Below, one piece after another: positions 23,714 to 24,023 of a stretch of DNA of 24,023 bases. The notes under the pieces are model-generated. The model worked only from the letters and a program-made list of their open reading frames with translations, did no database searches and was not told the origin of the DNA. Source of the DNA: CAYJIX01 sp964370375 (GTDB taxonomy: Bacteria; Desulfobacterota; Desulfovibrionia; Desulfovibrionales; Desulfovibrionaceae); NCBI GenBank assembly GCA_964370375.1, contig CAYJIX010000036.1, positions 1-24,023 of the forward strand, read 5' to 3'. The translations under genes were made by a program, and so were the position numbers. Numbering within the stretch: position 1 is the stretch's first letter; every line of letters begins with the position of its first letter.

Positions 23714-23986
23714 AAAGGCATGGACTGCCACGTCCTCACTGCGTTCGTCCTCGCAGTGACATCGTGGCACGACAGGCTTTGCTCAGTACAAATGCTTTTG
23801 CCAAGACATCAAGTCATTGCGAGGAGCACCACGCGTGGACTACCGTCCACTGCTGGCACAAGCGTAGCGACGTGGCAATCCATGCCTTTTACGACAAGTT
23901 TGCGTGCTGGCAAAAATTTTGTTTGGGGCAAAGCCTGTGCCATCACACCAAGTCATTGCGAGGACGAACGCAGTGAGGACGTGGCA
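23714..23986. repeat. Cluster of dispersed palindromic repeats
   Basis: AAAAGGCATGGACTGCCACG (from 23714) recurs inverted near 23870-23892. The stretch 23726-23760 (CCACGTCCTCACTGCGTTCG core) recurs inverted at 23952-23986, about 33 of 35 bases identical. The block between has GTCATTGCGAGGAGC and GACGTGGCAATCC. This resembles, from memory, a dispersed GTCATTGCGAGG/CGTGGCAATCC repeat type seen in several bacterial genomes. It runs on towards the window end. Confidence 0.7.
23902..23958 (+). repeat. Dispersed repeat copy 2
   Basis: Imperfect direct copy of 23106-23164 (GCGTGCTGGCAAAA, TTGGGGCAAAGCCTGTG, CATCACAC), roughly 80 percent identical by eye. It joins directly into the right arm of the palindromic cluster. 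Confidence 0.6.
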
Positions 23987-24023
23987 CCTACCCGAAGGAC
24001 GAGTAGCCGTCCGACCGAATGGC

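Larger units (their letters stand above)
22897..24023. other. Gene-poor, repeat-rich terminal region
   Basis: About 1.1 kb in which I support no protein gene. Open frames here are low-complexity or run through repeats. It holds the upstream region of the TPR gene, two short hairpins, a terminator-like hairpin and several dispersed repeat copies, listed separately. Confidence 0.6.

Noticed and set aside
23340..23714. Minus-strand ORF of 124 codons, Lys/Pro-rich
   Set aside because: Low complexity, antisense to the terminator-like hairpin, no recognisable domain and no Shine-Dalgarno seen.
23347..23976. Plus-strand ORF of 209 codons
   Set aside because: It runs through a terminator-like hairpin and dispersed repeats; the C-terminal half is a translation of the repeat (SDVAIHA type). 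Only the first part could be a short peptide gene.

Overview
The window looks like a chromosome segment of a Gram-negative, probably anaerobic bacterium of moderate GC content. An autotransporter-type surface protein, Lgt, a ferredoxin-nitroreductase, an IorAB 2-oxoacid:ferredoxin oxidoreductase and a tripartite tricarboxylate (TTT) transporter suggest a Desulfovibrionaceae-like organism. That assignment is inference from gene style; there is no rRNA or other marker gene. No tRNA, rRNA, CRISPR array or transposase gene was seen.

Layout. (1) 1-1736, minus: N-terminal 578 codons of a large Gly/Asn-rich repeat protein with a long signal peptide, cut by the window edge. (2) 2030-4076, plus: an Fe-S nitroreductase and a GT-B glycosyltransferase. 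(3) 4065-4728: gene-free DNA with several large imperfect inverted repeats. (4) 4729-7774, minus: a hisC, cmk-moaC, lgt operon joined by two 4-base ATGA overlaps, in which cytidylate kinase and MoaC form one polypeptide. (5) 8085-19303: a divergent LysR regulator and an eight-gene plus-strand operon ending in a strong terminator. (6) 19324-21988, minus: iorA and iorB, separated by a palindromic MITE-like element. (7) 22171-22896, minus: a membrane-anchored TPR protein. (8) 22897-24023: repeat-rich DNA with no gene I can support.

The most interesting part is the operon at 9363-19223. It encodes two amidohydrolase-fold paralogs that have lost most metal ligands, a TTT binding protein and a fused TctA-TctB permease. 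These are followed by an AP-endonuclease-2/IolE-type TIM barrel, a type I 3-dehydroquinase with an intact active site, a ThDP enzyme of the acetolactate synthase superfamily, and a CoA-acylating aldehyde dehydrogenase of the SauS/AdhE type. Read as a pathway, this is import of an organic acid, dehydration or isomerisation, ThDP-dependent C-C cleavage to an aldehyde, and oxidation to an acyl-CoA. The logic resembles inositol catabolism (IolE, IolD, IolA), but with a Schiff-base dehydratase and metal-free amidohydrolases. I know of no described pathway with this exact set; the substrate is unknown, and a quinate/shikimate-like cyclic acid is only a hypothesis.

Secondary points are the selective loss of one of two Fe-S clusters in IorA, paired operator-like palindromes in front of the operon, a perfect 15-bp hairpin between tctC and tctAB, and unrelated large palindromic elements in several intergenic gaps.
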